DNA from: Alphaproteobacteria bacterium UBA3612
GTDB taxonomy: Bacteria > Pseudomonadota > Alphaproteobacteria > Sphingomonadales > Sphingomonadaceae
Direction: 5' to 3'
Length of the DNA stretch: 64,000 nucleotides
NCBI GenBank assembly: GCA_002375465.1
Contig: DFLT01000003.1
Span: forward strand, 186,001-250,000
Shown here: positions 32,204 to 42,090 of the stretch, piece by piece
Position numbering within the stretch: the stretch's first letter is position 1
How the letters are laid out: each line of letters begins with the position of its first letter
Notes under the pieces: model-generated
Databases searched by the model: none
Seen by the model: the letters and a program-made list of their open reading frames with translations, nothing else
What the model was told of the DNA's origin: nothing
Made by a program: the position numbers and the translations under genes

Positions 32204-34591
32204 ATGCTGCTGCAAAAAGCTTTATTCTATCGTTGCACGACCGCAATAGCGCTCGTCATTTCTGCTGGCACCGCTCATGCGCAGATTGCGCCCGTCGAGG
32301 AAACCGCCGAACCCGCCGCGCCGAATGCGGACGTCAACCGCGGACAGATCGGAGAGATCGTCGTTACCGCGCGTCGTCAGTCGGAATCCCTGCAATCAAC
32401 ACCAATCGCAATCACGGCACTCGACAGTGGTGCCATCGCGAAACTGAATATTACCGAGGTCGACAAGATCGCGGATGTCGCACCAAACCTGATCATAAGC
32501 CAGCAATCCTCTTCGCTATCGGCGGCATCGATCAATATTCGCGGCATCGGCCAGACCGACCCTTCGCTGGGTCTGGACACTGCGGTCGGGATCTATCTCG
32601 ACGGTGTCTATATCGCCCGCAGCGCCGGCTCGATCTTCGACCTTGTCGATCTGGAGCGGATCGAGGTTCTGCGCGGTCCGCAGGGAACTCTCTTTGGCCG
32701 CAACACGACCGGTGGCGCCATCCAGCTCGTGTCGCGGGAGCCGGAAGACGAGTTCGGCCTGTCGCTGAGGGGCGGCTACGGCTCGCGTAACGACTGGTTC
32801 GGTCATGCCCGCGTCGATACAGGCCGCACCGATGGATCGCCCTTTTCTGCTTCGATCAGCTATTTTCACCGTGAACGCGACGGATATTTCGACAATCTCT
32901 TGACCTCGTCGGACAAGGATCCCGGATCACTGAATGCCGACGCCGTTGCCGTCGCCATCAAGGCCGACCTGAACGATGTGCAGCTCTCATACGGCTTTGA
33001 CTTTGACAATCGTGTCGGCGCCCCGGGCTTCTTTCAGACGGTGGCTCTCAGCCCCGCCGCGCTCGAATATTATGGCAATTCCCCCAATTTGGGCGGCGCA
33101 CCACTGCAATTCGTAGGTGCGGACGAGCGGCTCGATTCAGGGCTTCAGGCGCCAGGCGCTCCCGGCGATTTCCGGTCGCGCACGCGCAGCATGGGCCACA
33201 ATTTCACTGCCGAGTGGGAGGTTTCCCCGGCAATTACGCTAAAATCGATAACCGGCTATCGCGATCTTCTGCTCGATAATGTGCTGGGGCTTAGCGGCCA
33301 GGGCGATCTTAAGGGACTGGTCCTCGACCCCGTCACAGGCGGCGTGAGTGTTCAGTCCGTCACACCCTATAACGGCGTCAACGCTCCGCAGAAGCAGGAT
33401 CAGTTTTCAGAAGAGCTGCAATTGCTCGGCAATACAGGCGACTTCAGCTACGTCCTGGGCGCCTATTATTTCGAGGAGCAGGTCTCTGAGGACAACCAAC
33501 AGAAACTTACGGCGATCATTGACGCGAACGCGGGCACGGGAAATCCGCCACTCTATCTCGGCATCAATCTGAACCCCCGGGCGCGCTATAGCCAGGAATC
33601 GAAATCCAAGGCCGTATTCGGGCAAGTCAGCTGGAAGCCGAGCGCACTTGAGGAAAAACTCGAGCTAACCGGCGGCGTCCGTTACACGGAAGACGAGAAA
33701 TCGGTTCTGCTTCAGAACGAGGCAAATGGCGTGTCTTCAGTGATCGGTCCGGCAGAGGGCACGGTAAAATATGATGATATTTCCTTCCTCGCATCCGCCA
33801 GTTATCAGGTCACACCGGATGCGCTTCTTTATGGTAAGTTCTCGACGGGGTATAAGTCGGGCGGCTTCAACCCCCGTGCGGACGAATTGAACTCGTTCGA
33901 ACCTGAGAAGCTGAAATCATACGAAGTCGGTGCAAAACTGGACCTGTTCGATCGCCACCTCCGCATCAACGCGGCGGCGTTTCTCAATCAATATGACGAT
34001 CTGCAGGTGCCGCAATTTGCTGCGGGCACCGGCGGCGCATCGACCTTGCTGGTCAACGCTGGCGAGGCGGAGTTCAAGGGCGTGGAGCTGGAGGTCACGT
34101 TGGTTCCCGTTGACGGCCTCACTTTGTCTGGGGCCGTCGGTTATACCGACCCTACTTACCAACAGTTCCTGTTTTTGGACCCGACAACGAATACGGTCAG
34201 CGATATCGCGGACTCAGCCCGATTCCCGAACGTAGCGAAGGTCAATTCCAACATCGCCGCCGAATACATCTTCCCGCCGATGGAATTTGGCGAAATCCAG
34301 ACCCGCGTTTCCTATTCCTACCGCAGCAAAGTGTTTTTCTATCCTAACGATGCGGTGAATCCTTACCAGCAGCAGGTCTCTTCGCCCGCTACGAACACCG
34401 TGGATGCACGAATTGCCCTTGCCGATATCCCGCTAGGGGTCCGCCTAAGGGGTGAAATCGCGGCAATCGGCGAGAATCTGCTGAATGAGGATCAGGTGCT
34501 CTACGGTATCGACTTCGGCGCGCTGGGCTTCGGCGGTAAGTTCTACTCGGAACCGCGCCGTTTCGCTGTCCAGTTCAAGCTGAACTACTGA
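32204..34591 (+). CDS. TonB-dependent outer-membrane receptor
   Basis: A 795-residue receptor with signal peptide (ALVISAGTAHAQ), plug start GEIVVTARRQSESLQ, ERIEVLRGPQGTLFGRNTTGG and a beta-barrel ending QFKLNY. The start is preceded by GAGGGG. It is followed after 8 bases by an SDR gene and controlled from the AraC-side region. Like the other two receptors here it belongs to the sphingomonad group used for hydrophobic carbon sources rather than siderophores, an inference from context. No exbB/exbD/tonB genes are near. Confidence 0.92.
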   Translation: MLLQKALFYRCTTAIALVISAGTAHAQIAPVEETAEPAAPNADVNRGQIGEIVVTARRQSESLQSTPIAITALDSGAIAKLNITEVDKIADVAPNLIISQQSSSLSAASINIRGIGQTDPSLGLDTAVGIYLDGVYIARSAGSIFDLVDLERIEVLRGPQGTLFGRNTTGGAIQLVSREPEDEFGLSLRGGYGSRNDWFGHARVDTGRTDGSPFSASISYFHRERDGYFDNLLTSSDKDPGSLNADAVAVAIKADLNDVQLSYGFDFDNRVGAPGFFQTVALSPAALEYYGNSPNLGGAPLQFVGADERLDSGLQAPGAPGDFRSRTRSMGHNFTAEWEVSPAITLKSITGYRDLLLDNVLGLSGQGDLKGLVLDPVTGGVSVQSVTPYNGVNAPQKQDQFSEELQLLGNTGDFSYVLGAYYFEEQVSEDNQQKLTAIIDANAGTGNPPLYLGINLNPRARYSQESKSKAVFGQVSWKPSALEEKLELTGGVRYTEDEKSVLLQNEANGVSSVIGPAEGTVKYDDISFLASASYQVTPDALLYGKFSTGYKSGGFNPRADELNSFEPEKLKSYEVGAKLDLFDRHLRINAAAFLNQYDDLQVPQFAAGTGGASTLLVNAGEAEFKGVELEVTLVPVDGLTLSGAVGYTDPTYQQFLFLDPTTNTVSDIADSARFPNVAKVNSNIAAEYIFPPMEFGEIQTRVSYSYRSKVFFYPNDAVNPYQQQVSSPATNTVDARIALADIPLGVRLRGEIAAIGENLLNEDQVLYGIDFGALGFGGKFYSEPRRFAVQFKLNY

Positions 34592-34599
34592 GCGACGGC

Positions 34600-35421
34600 A
34601 TGAGCGAGGCCGATTATCAGTGGCGTGACAAAGGCGCCGTTATCACCGGTGCCGCCAGCGGCATCGGACTCGGCCTCGCACAGGCTGCTCATGAACGCGG
34701 CATGCGTGTCATGCTGGTGGACCGTGATGCTGATGCGCTGGCGGATGCGTGCAAGACTTTGGACGGTGCCATCGCGGTCCCGACGGATGTTACCGACCAG
34801 GCGGCGATGGATACCCTGGCAGAGCGCGCTTTTGGCGAACTGGGCAACGTCGCCCTGCTGTTCAATAATGCCGGCATCATGGCGACCGGCTTCAGTTGGG
34901 AAATAGAGCCCGCACGTTGGGAGGCGTCATGGCGCGTAAATGTGGAAGGCGTGCTGAATGGTATGCGCGCCTTCATTCCCAGGCTGCTGAAGGCGGGCAC
35001 GCCCAGCCGGATCATCAACACGGCATCGGTTGGCGGCTTTCTGCCCAGCCCGCTAATGAGTCCCTATAGCGCCACGAAATTCGCGGTCGTTGCGCTGACC
35101 GAGGGACTTAAGGGCGAACTTGCGATGATCGACGCCCCCGTGTCCGTCAGCCTGCTTGCGCCCGGACCGGTTCGTTCGGCAATCTTCGACGATCCATTCG
35201 GCGAAATCGTCGATCCTGCGACGGGCGGCTTCGTCGAACATTTGCGCGGCATGATCGGCGCACACGGCATGGATCCGGGCGACTTCGCAGACAAGGTATT
35301 CCAGGCGCTGAACGCGGGCGAATATTGGATCGTGCCACAGCCCGAGGCGCTGGATCCGGCGCTGGAAGCTCGCTATCGCATGATAGCAGAACGCTCCCAG
35401 CCCGACTTCAGCCTCGGCTGA
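34600..35421 (+). CDS. short-chain dehydrogenase/reductase
   Basis: A 273-residue classical SDR with the nucleotide motif GAASGIG, LFNNAGIM and catalytic YSATK. It oxidises or reduces a hydroxyl/keto group with NAD(P). It is 8 bases after the TonB receptor, so it is likely co-expressed, and ends 3 bases before the converging GMC gene. In a steroid-type pathway it could be a hydroxysteroid dehydrogenase; the position of the hydroxyl cannot be inferred. Confidence 0.88.
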   Translation: MSEADYQWRDKGAVITGAASGIGLGLAQAAHERGMRVMLVDRDADALADACKTLDGAIAVPTDVTDQAAMDTLAERAFGELGNVALLFNNAGIMATGFSWEIEPARWEASWRVNVEGVLNGMRAFIPRLLKAGTPSRIINTASVGGFLPSPLMSPYSATKFAVVALTEGLKGELAMIDAPVSVSLLAPGPVRSAIFDDPFGEIVDPATGGFVEHLRGMIGAHGMDPGDFADKVFQALNAGEYWIVPQPEALDPALEARYRMIAERSQPDFSLG

Positions 35422-35424
35422 ACC

Positions 35425-37044
35425 TTATTTTAGCATCATTTCTGCGGCCTTTTCGGCGATCATCATCGTCGTCGCATTGGTGTTGCCGCTGACGATTCTG
35501 GGCATGACCGACGCGTCGGCCACACGCAATCCATCGATTCCACGCACCTTCAACTGAGCTGTTACAACGGCATTGGGATCGTCCGCCTGGCCCATGGAGC
35601 AGGTGCCAACGGGATGGAAGATCGTATTGGATTTCTCGCGCAGCCATGCGTCCATGATATCATCCTCCACAATGTCGGCGCCCGGCTCGTCCTCGGCGAT
35701 GCGCCAAGGCGCTAGCGCCGGCTGCGTTCCAATCTTACGCGCAATGTGGATTGCCGCGCGCAACGTCGCCATGTCGCCGGGTGTGGCCAGATGGTTTGGC
35801 TCGATCCGCGGCGGTGCCATCGGGTCCGCCGAACTCAGCGAAACGCGCCCACGGCTTTCCGGATGCAGCGCCACCATATCCAGGGAAAACCCGTCAAAAG
35901 GTTCGATCCCCTTGCGACCATGGTTCGCCATGACCCCGGGAATGAACTGGATCTGCAAATCGGGTCGATCAAGTTCGGGTCGGCTGCGGAGGAACCCGCC
36001 TACCTCCATCGAATTTTCAGCGCCCAGCCCATCACGGCGCAGCAGATAACGCAGTCCGATCAACGCGGCGCGAAAGCCCTTCGTGCGCGACCAAAGCAAA
36101 GGCAGCGGCGAACGATAGGTAACGGCAACATCCACATGATCTTGCAAATTGCGCCCTACGCCCGGCAAGGCGGCGACACTCTCAACGCCGACGTCGCGCA
36201 GAGCCTCCGGATCGCCCATACCTGACAAAAGCAGAATTTGCGGCGATTGCATGGATCCGGCTGACAGAACGATCTCTCGCCGCGCCGTGATACGCCCGAC
36301 TTCCGGAGAGTCGCCGAGCCTGTATTCCACCGCCGTGGCGCGCCCCGCCTCCGTCACGATACGCGTGACATGCACACCCGTCGTCGCCATCAGATTATCA
36401 CGCGAAAGCGCGGGGATCAGGAACGCGCGCAAGGCCCCCGCCCTGCGCCCACCTTCGATATTTACCTGATAACGGCCAACGCCAAATTGGGATTCGCCAT
36501 TGAAGTCCGCGCTTTCCTCATATCCCGCCTGCTTTCCCGCATCGATAAACGCCTGATACAGCGGCTCTGAAGAATGGCCGAACCGCACCGGCAAAGGCCC
36601 TCCCTTGCCGTGGTAGCGGTCGGCCTCTCCCGGCCCGTCTTCCGACCGGCGGAAATAGGGCAGCACGTCTTCATAGCTCCACCCCTCCAGACCCATCTGC
36701 CGCCACTGGTCGAAATCGGCGGCATTGCCGCGCACGTACAGCATGCCGTTAATGGATGAGGAACCGCCCCAGCCCTTGCCGCGCGGAACAAAGGTCGCGC
36801 GTCCGCCCAGCGCCTCCACGGGTTCGGATTCAAAAGCCCAGTTGCTGACATTTCGGTCACGCATCAGCGTCGCCATGCCCGCCGGCATTGTCGTCAACAG
36901 GCCGTTATTGCGTCCCCCCGCCTCCAGCATGACAACCTTATTTGCGCCATCGGCGCTCAGGCGGTTGGCCAGGACACAGCCGGCCGATCCCCCGCCAATG
37001 ATGACGAAATCGGCGCTTTCTGCTGGTATGTTGCTGTGGGGCAT
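35425..37044 (-). CDS. GMC-family FAD-dependent oxidoreductase
   Basis: A 539-residue GMC enzyme paralogous to the 2546-4171 product. It has DFVIIGGGSAGCVLANRL, GKGWGGSSSINGMLYVRG and LSAGSMQSPQILLLSGMG. The C-terminal catalytic His is in IFHPVGTCSMG and the Asn in SGNTNATTMM. The ATG at 37044 forms an ATGA overlap with the VOC gene; the frame upstream of it runs inside that gene and is rejected. It is expected to oxidise an alcohol group. It is divergent, with the VOC gene, from the third TonB receptor. Confidence 0.9.
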   Translation of the reverse strand: MPHSNIPAESADFVIIGGGSAGCVLANRLSADGANKVVMLEAGGRNNGLLTTMPAGMATLMRDRNVSNWAFESEPVEALGGRATFVPRGKGWGGSSSINGMLYVRGNAADFDQWRQMGLEGWSYEDVLPYFRRSEDGPGEADRYHGKGGPLPVRFGHSSEPLYQAFIDAGKQAGYEESADFNGESQFGVGRYQVNIEGGRRAGALRAFLIPALSRDNLMATTGVHVTRIVTEAGRATAVEYRLGDSPEVGRITARREIVLSAGSMQSPQILLLSGMGDPEALRDVGVESVAALPGVGRNLQDHVDVAVTYRSPLPLLWSRTKGFRAALIGLRYLLRRDGLGAENSMEVGGFLRSRPELDRPDLQIQFIPGVMANHGRKGIEPFDGFSLDMVALHPESRGRVSLSSADPMAPPRIEPNHLATPGDMATLRAAIHIARKIGTQPALAPWRIAEDEPGADIVEDDIMDAWLREKSNTIFHPVGTCSMGQADDPNAVVTAQLKVRGIDGLRVADASVMPRIVSGNTNATTMMIAEKAAEMMLK

Positions 37045-37589
37045 CAGGAATCGGCCGCCGCGTTCATGTCGATCTCCCTGATCGGATCGCCGCCCGACCA
37101 GGCTTTCGTTTCCGCAATTCCAGCGTCGATCATGGCGCGCATTTCCTTTCCTTCGATCAGTTCGAACAGCACGTTTGGTTCGTCGGGATCTTCCATATAG
37201 GCGACCTGTACTGCCGCATTGTTCGCCCTGAAGACGGGGGCAAGTCCCCGGCTGGACATTTCGTGGATCACCGCGTCCAGATCGTCCACCAGCCAAGCCG
37301 TGTGATGAATGCCTTTCAGCGGAGCGCCGTTCGCATCCTGATAGGGGTTCGGTCCGCCGCCCTTCAGCTGGATCAGTTCGACCTGCACATCGCCCTGATA
37401 GGCAAGCGCCACGTCGATCTCCACGCGGGTTTCCCGGCTGCGATAGATTCCATCGAGAACCGTGTTACGATAGATCGTCCAGGGGGCGAGGCCGACGCGT
37501 TCGTGCCATCGGTTCACCGCCTCATCGATATCGGCGACCAAGTATCCCACCTGATCTAGCGTGCGTTTCCTTGGATCGGCGTGCGCCAT
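37044..37589 (-). CDS. VOC-superfamily protein (glyoxalase/epimerase-like)
   Basis: A 181-residue protein with two beta-alpha-beta-beta-beta modules, from LDQVGYLVADIDEAVNRW to GIHHTAWLVDDLDAVIHEM and NVLFELIEG. The candidate metal ligands are the His in IHHTAW, the Glu in VQVELIQ and the Glu in LFELIEG. The architecture resembles methylmalonyl-CoA epimerase-like proteins. The start at 37589 has GGGGGAGGATGGG upstream. It is translationally coupled to the GMC oxidoreductase. A lyase, isomerase or dioxygenase role is open. Confidence 0.82.
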   Translation of the reverse strand: MAHADPRKRTLDQVGYLVADIDEAVNRWHERVGLAPWTIYRNTVLDGIYRSRETRVEIDVALAYQGDVQVELIQLKGGGPNPYQDANGAPLKGIHHTAWLVDDLDAVIHEMSSRGLAPVFRANNAAVQVAYMEDPDEPNVLFELIEGKEMRAMIDAGIAETKAWSGGDPIREIDMNAAADS

Positions 37590-37673
37590 CCCATCCTCCC
37601 CCTCGGATATTTTCGTCTTTCGTAACCATTTGCCTGATCGCGTAGCAGATGCAACGCTCTCGTACGCATTTTG

Positions 37674-37702
37674 TTGTCGATCCCCAAAAAATGGTTCATG
37701 AT
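37674..37702 (+). promoter_or_regulatory. candidate promoter for third TonB receptor
   Basis: TTGTCG (37674-37679), a 17-base spacer and CATGAT (37697-37702) each match 4 of 6 consensus bases. The predicted start lies about 23 bases before the receptor ATG and just ahead of GGGAGGG. It lies in the 142-base divergent gap with the VOC gene. Confidence 0.4.
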
Positions 37703-37731
37703 CGTCAGAAAAAACGAACCGGGAGGGAATC

Positions 37732-40101
37732 ATGAAAAGCAGTAAGACGCGCATCATTACGAAGTTGATGTACGGCATCAGCGGCCTCGCCCTGCTGCCT
37801 GCGGCAGCACAAGCTCAGGAGGACAGGGTTCAGGCACCCGCGGATGCAGGCCAGGTTGCGCCTTCCGCCGTGCAATCCGGGGGCATCGAGGAGATCGTTG
37901 TCACCGCGCAGCGGCGAGAGGAAAACCTTCAGCAGACGCCAATCGCCATTACCGCGATCACGGCGGACAGTCTGCAGGCGCAGGGCATCACCGACCTGAG
38001 GGGCGTCGTGCAGGCATCACCCAGCCTTTATTTCGCGCCCTACCCCAGTTCGACGACCACGCTGGTTCTGTTCATGCGCGGCCAGGGCATCGGCGACCCT
38101 AATATCATCACAAAGGATGGCGGCGTCGGCCTGTATGTCGACGGCATCTACCAGTCGCGGCCACAGGCATCCACGTTCGACCTGGCCGACGTAGAGCGCG
38201 TCGAGGTTCTGCGCGGGCCGCAGGGTACGCTATACGGTCGCAATACGACGGGCGGCGCCGTCAATATCATCAGCAAGAAACCGACTGGCGAGTTTGGCGT
38301 CGATGGGCTGCTTTCACTTGGCAATCTCGACTATCGGCGCGCCTTGGTGAATGTGAATCTCGAGGAATTCGCAAATCTGAAGGTAAAGCTGACCGGTCTT
38401 TACAGCCAACGCGATGGTTGGGCGGAAAACGCGCCGGATACGAGCGGCGTGCCGGATGCGAACGACTTCCAGGCAGATCGAAAGCACGCTATCCGCGGCG
38501 CCGTTCGCTGGGAACCCGATCCCGACGTGACGGTGGATTTCTCTGCCGATTACAGCAACCAGCGCACGACACCGGTACGCTATGTCACGGAAAACGAGTT
38601 CGCCCCCTTGCTGTTCCCGGGTTATGATTCCGATCCAGAGGAAAGCTATCGGCCAGTTTATCTCCCCTACAGCTATGTCAAATCGGACGGAATGACCCTG
38701 GTCGGCGAATGGCGACCTTCATCGAACCTGACGCTGCGTTCGCTGAGTTCCTATCGAAAAGTCGACGTCAATACGCGGCAGGATTATGTCGAGGCGTTCC
38801 TTTCGCCTTTCTGGGCGTTCGACGATGTGCAGTCGACGACATATACCCAGGAATTTCAGGCGGTCGGTGGGTTTTCTTCTTTTGAATATGTCGTCGGCCT
38901 CTATTATTTCAACGAGGATGCGAGCCACGTTCTGCAGGCCGACATTGGCACGGGCACACCCGATCAACTGCTTCTCGTCGACCGCACCACCAACGCCGAT
39001 TCGATCTCGAAGGCAGTCTACGGTCAGTTGACCTGGACGCCGGAATTCGCGGAGGACAAGCTCGATATCACCGTGGGCGGGCGGTATACCAAGGATGAAC
39101 GCTCCGCAGACCGCGTTCGGATTTCCCGCCTTTTCCTTGGCGAAACATCTCCGCTGGTGGCGCGCCGTTTCAATGGTGCCGGTACGATCATCCCGCTGGC
39201 GGATATCCCCGGCGAAACCGACGTCGATAACACCAAGTTCAATCCATCGGCGGTCGTCAATTTCCGGCCCAGCCGGGATCTGACGATCTACGGCAAGGTC
39301 GTCACCGGCTATAAGGCCGGCGGATCTAACGAGGCGTCACCGACCTTTACCCGGACCTTTGGGCCGGAATCGGTAACGAGCTACGAACTGGGCGTGAAGA
39401 GCGATCTTCTCGATCGACGCCTGCGCGTGAACCTCGCAGGCTTTATCGCCAAATATAAGGACCTACAGCTCGACATTTCGGCAGACGCGCAGGATGCCTC
39501 CCTTTCCGACACGTTCAATGTGGGCCGTGCGACGGTCAAGGGGCTGGAGGCGGATGTCACCGCCCTGCCGATTGACGGGCTGACCCTGCAGGCGAGCTAT
39601 TCCTATGTAGATTCGACCATCAAGGGTGTGAACGCACCGGCCGGATCCATCTTCGATCCTGCGGTCAATCCGGCAACGCCAGTGAATGTCGGCGACGACA
39701 TTTCCGGCTATTTCGTGCTGCCTTTCACCCCGAAGCACAGTGTTCGCCTGTCGGGCGACTGGACCATCCTCGAAAACACCAGCGGCACGCTGGCGGCACA
39801 TGCCGATTACACCTGGAAGGACGAGGTTTTCACCACTGCAGGAGACGGTCCGTCTGTCCCCTTCGGTCGCGATGCCCCGGTCAACGAGAGCTATGCACTT
39901 CTAGATGCCAGATTGACCTACACGTTCGAATTGAGCGGCGGCCGCGCTATATCCGTCGCTGCATGGGGTAAGAACATCCTGGACAAGCGTTATCCCGGTT
40001 TCGTGATCGGATCCGGTTCCATCATCGAGGGCTATCAAAATCAGGCGATTTCCTTTGGCGATCCCGCCACTTACGGAATCGATCTGGGCTTTTCCTTCTA
40101 A
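37732..40101 (+). CDS. TonB-dependent outer-membrane receptor
   Basis: A 789-residue receptor. The signal peptide ends near LLPAAAQAQ. The plug carries IEEIVVTAQRREENLQ and ERVEVLRGPQGTLYGRNTTGG, and the barrel ends GIDLGFSF with the terminal Phe typical of outer-membrane proteins. A GGGAGGG ribosome site precedes the ATG. The stop overlaps the stop of the converging TIM-barrel gene (CTAA). Its substrate is unknown, but the divergent GMC and VOC enzymes suggest linked uptake and oxidation. Confidence 0.92.
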   Translation: MKSSKTRIITKLMYGISGLALLPAAAQAQEDRVQAPADAGQVAPSAVQSGGIEEIVVTAQRREENLQQTPIAITAITADSLQAQGITDLRGVVQASPSLYFAPYPSSTTTLVLFMRGQGIGDPNIITKDGGVGLYVDGIYQSRPQASTFDLADVERVEVLRGPQGTLYGRNTTGGAVNIISKKPTGEFGVDGLLSLGNLDYRRALVNVNLEEFANLKVKLTGLYSQRDGWAENAPDTSGVPDANDFQADRKHAIRGAVRWEPDPDVTVDFSADYSNQRTTPVRYVTENEFAPLLFPGYDSDPEESYRPVYLPYSYVKSDGMTLVGEWRPSSNLTLRSLSSYRKVDVNTRQDYVEAFLSPFWAFDDVQSTTYTQEFQAVGGFSSFEYVVGLYYFNEDASHVLQADIGTGTPDQLLLVDRTTNADSISKAVYGQLTWTPEFAEDKLDITVGGRYTKDERSADRVRISRLFLGETSPLVARRFNGAGTIIPLADIPGETDVDNTKFNPSAVVNFRPSRDLTIYGKVVTGYKAGGSNEASPTFTRTFGPESVTSYELGVKSDLLDRRLRVNLAGFIAKYKDLQLDISADAQDASLSDTFNVGRATVKGLEADVTALPIDGLTLQASYSYVDSTIKGVNAPAGSIFDPAVNPATPVNVGDDISGYFVLPFTPKHSVRLSGDWTILENTSGTLAAHADYTWKDEVFTTAGDGPSVPFGRDAPVNESYALLDARLTYTFELSGGRAISVAAWGKNILDKRYPGFVIGSGSIIEGYQNQAISFGDPATYGIDLGFSF

Positions 40102-40919
40102 AGCAGCCCCAGGCGGGTGAGCCGCGACAGCATCGCGCGCTCGCCCGCCGCTCCAGGCTCTGCCGGTTCGAGTTCCAATTCCACCAGGCCGGAATATTCT
40201 GCCTCTCCCAGGGCAGCGATGATTGCTGCCCAGTCGAGCGATGCACTCCCTGCCCCCGGCTCCACACGCCCCGGCAGATCCGCGATCTGGACCATGCCGA
40301 GCACAGACGGGTTTTCAAGGATCGCCCCGGCCGGGTCGATGCCGTGCATGGCAAGATGCGCCACATCGACATTCAGCCGCACGCCGGGATGCGCTGCGGC
40401 GCTCACCACGCCTTTTGCATCGGCAATGCTATCGATCAGCGCGCCGGGCGCATATGCGGCATGTGTCGTCTCCACACACAGCATGATGTCGCTTGGCGCG
40501 GCCCGGTCAGCCGCCCGCGCCAGATTTTCCGCCATCGCCCGCAATTGCTCGGGTCGGCCCCGCCCCCGGTCCAGACCGGTGACGCAATTGATGGTGCGAC
40601 TGCCGCTGCGCCGCGCTGCTTCCAAACTCGCCGGAAGCGCGTGGAGAGCCTCGCCACTGCTCCAGCACGGCTGATCCCATCGCAGCGGATCGTGGACGAA
40701 CGACCCCATCGCCATTCCACGCGCCGAAAGCCCCTCACCCATCGCGCTCTGTACCTCTGGCGGACGCAAGGTCAGGAAATTATCGAAGACCCCAGCCAGG
40801 CCGTATTCCGCCATCGCCGCGATCTGCGTCAGCGGGTCAATAGCTGCCGCACTTTTTGCGAACAGCGGCTGGTCGGGTGCGCGGACGCCCAGATGACCTG
40901 CCAGACGCAGGGGCATCAC
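40098..40919 (-). CDS. sugar-phosphate isomerase/epimerase-like TIM-barrel protein
   Basis: A 273-residue xylose-isomerase-like TIM barrel. Candidate metal ligands are the Glu in LCVETTHAAY, the Asp/His in LNVDVAHLAM, the Gln in VQIADLPGR and the final Glu in LVELELEP, in the order of hydroxypyruvate isomerase/IolE-type proteins. It overlaps the upstream epoxide-hydrolase-like gene by 4 bases. In catabolic clusters such proteins may act on non-sugar hydroxy-keto substrates. A second member is at 49118-49975. Confidence 0.83.
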   Translation of the reverse strand: MMPLRLAGHLGVRAPDQPLFAKSAAAIDPLTQIAAMAEYGLAGVFDNFLTLRPPEVQSAMGEGLSARGMAMGSFVHDPLRWDQPCWSSGEALHALPASLEAARRSGSRTINCVTGLDRGRGRPEQLRAMAENLARAADRAAPSDIMLCVETTHAAYAPGALIDSIADAKGVVSAAAHPGVRLNVDVAHLAMHGIDPAGAILENPSVLGMVQIADLPGRVEPGAGSASLDWAAIIAALGEAEYSGLVELELEPAEPGAAGERAMLSRLTRLGLL

Positions 40920-41971
40920 GTCGCCAGCGTTTCAAGAAAGCCAAGCAGGGCCGCATTGAACGCTTCCGGCCGCTCCTGTTGGACGAAATGTCCAGCCCCC
41001 GGAATGGCGATCATATCCCGCAGGCCCGGAACGCGCCGACGCATGCGCGGCTCCCAATCCTGAAAGAAGCTGAAGGACGGATCATCCGCCCCGTACAGGA
41101 ACAGCGTCGGCACATCGACATTTGCATCGGCCCATTCGCGGCCCATTTGCCAGTTGATGTCCGCGGTCCTGTAGGAATTCAGCCCCCCGATCATACGCCG
41201 CATCGGGTCGACATGGTCGTATCCCGCAACGAAGGTGGCGAATTCCTCCTCGCTCAGCCACTGCCAGGGAAAAGGCGGCGCTGGCGGAAGAACGTCAAGA
41301 TAGCCGGTGCCCCCCATCGGCTTTTGTTTCCACGACCATAAATCGCCCCCCGCGCTGAGCGCGTGAAAGATCCGGCGTAGAAATTCAGGAACAGCCGCAC
41401 CCAATTCTCTGTCGGCGGGGCCTACCCTCTGGAAATAATGGAAGTGAATGAAATGTTCGGCTGCCATCGCGGCGAAGCGTTCGCTGGGCAGGTGATCGGG
41501 CGATGCGACCAGCGGCGCAGCCGGCGCGTCGGGCGCAGCGGTTTCTTTTCGGCCGAGCAGCGCGCGTCCCGCCAGATCGAAATCATAGGGTATGGTCGCC
41601 ACCAGTGCCTGCGTGCGCTCGGGGCTCCGCACGGCGAAATTCCACGCATATTGTGCGCCGAAGTCCTGGCCTATGATGACGGCGTTCTCAGCACCGAAAT
41701 AATCAAGAATCGCATGTAGATATTGGTGAATGCGATCTGCAGCATAGGCTCGCGGATCCAGCGGCCGGTCGCTGCCGCCATAGCCCAGGAAATCGATCGC
41801 GACCGCGCGCCAGCCCGCCTCGGCAATCGGCGCCATCTGGTGGCGCCATGACCAGGCCAGGCCAGGAAAGCCGTGCAACATTAGAACCAGCGGCCCCTGC
41901 CCCTTTGCGACCGCGCGCAGGGCGACATCGGCGCACTCTATCCGGTGCTCAATCAGGCCTTTCTGTGACAT
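40916..41971 (-). CDS. alpha/beta hydrolase, epoxide-hydrolase type
   Basis: A 351-residue alpha/beta hydrolase with HGFPGLAWSWRHQ (HGxP oxyanion motif), the nucleophile Asp in IIGQDFGAQYAW, a lid with Tyr residues (GYDHVDPMRRM, LNSYR) and the catalytic His in GAGHFVQQERPE. The Asp nucleophile points to epoxide hydrolase or dehalogenase chemistry rather than esterase. GGGGAGGAAGC precedes the ATG at 41971. It is divergent from the AhpD-like gene. The 42652-43620 product is a paralogue. Confidence 0.87.
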   Translation of the reverse strand: MSQKGLIEHRIECADVALRAVAKGQGPLVLMLHGFPGLAWSWRHQMAPIAEAGWRAVAIDFLGYGGSDRPLDPRAYAADRIHQYLHAILDYFGAENAVIIGQDFGAQYAWNFAVRSPERTQALVATIPYDFDLAGRALLGRKETAAPDAPAAPLVASPDHLPSERFAAMAAEHFIHFHYFQRVGPADRELGAAVPEFLRRIFHALSAGGDLWSWKQKPMGGTGYLDVLPPAPPFPWQWLSEEEFATFVAGYDHVDPMRRMIGGLNSYRTADINWQMGREWADANVDVPTLFLYGADDPSFSFFQDWEPRMRRRVPGLRDMIAIPGAGHFVQQERPEAFNAALLGFLETLAT

Positions 41972-42090
41972 GCTTCCTCCCCAGCCACGCAAATCATGGT
42001 GTCTTGTCGTTTTTACTTAGGGTATACGCAGCCGATAATGACAACAATGCTGCAAACGCTTGTGCGGCATCACGACGAGGGAGATGGAAT

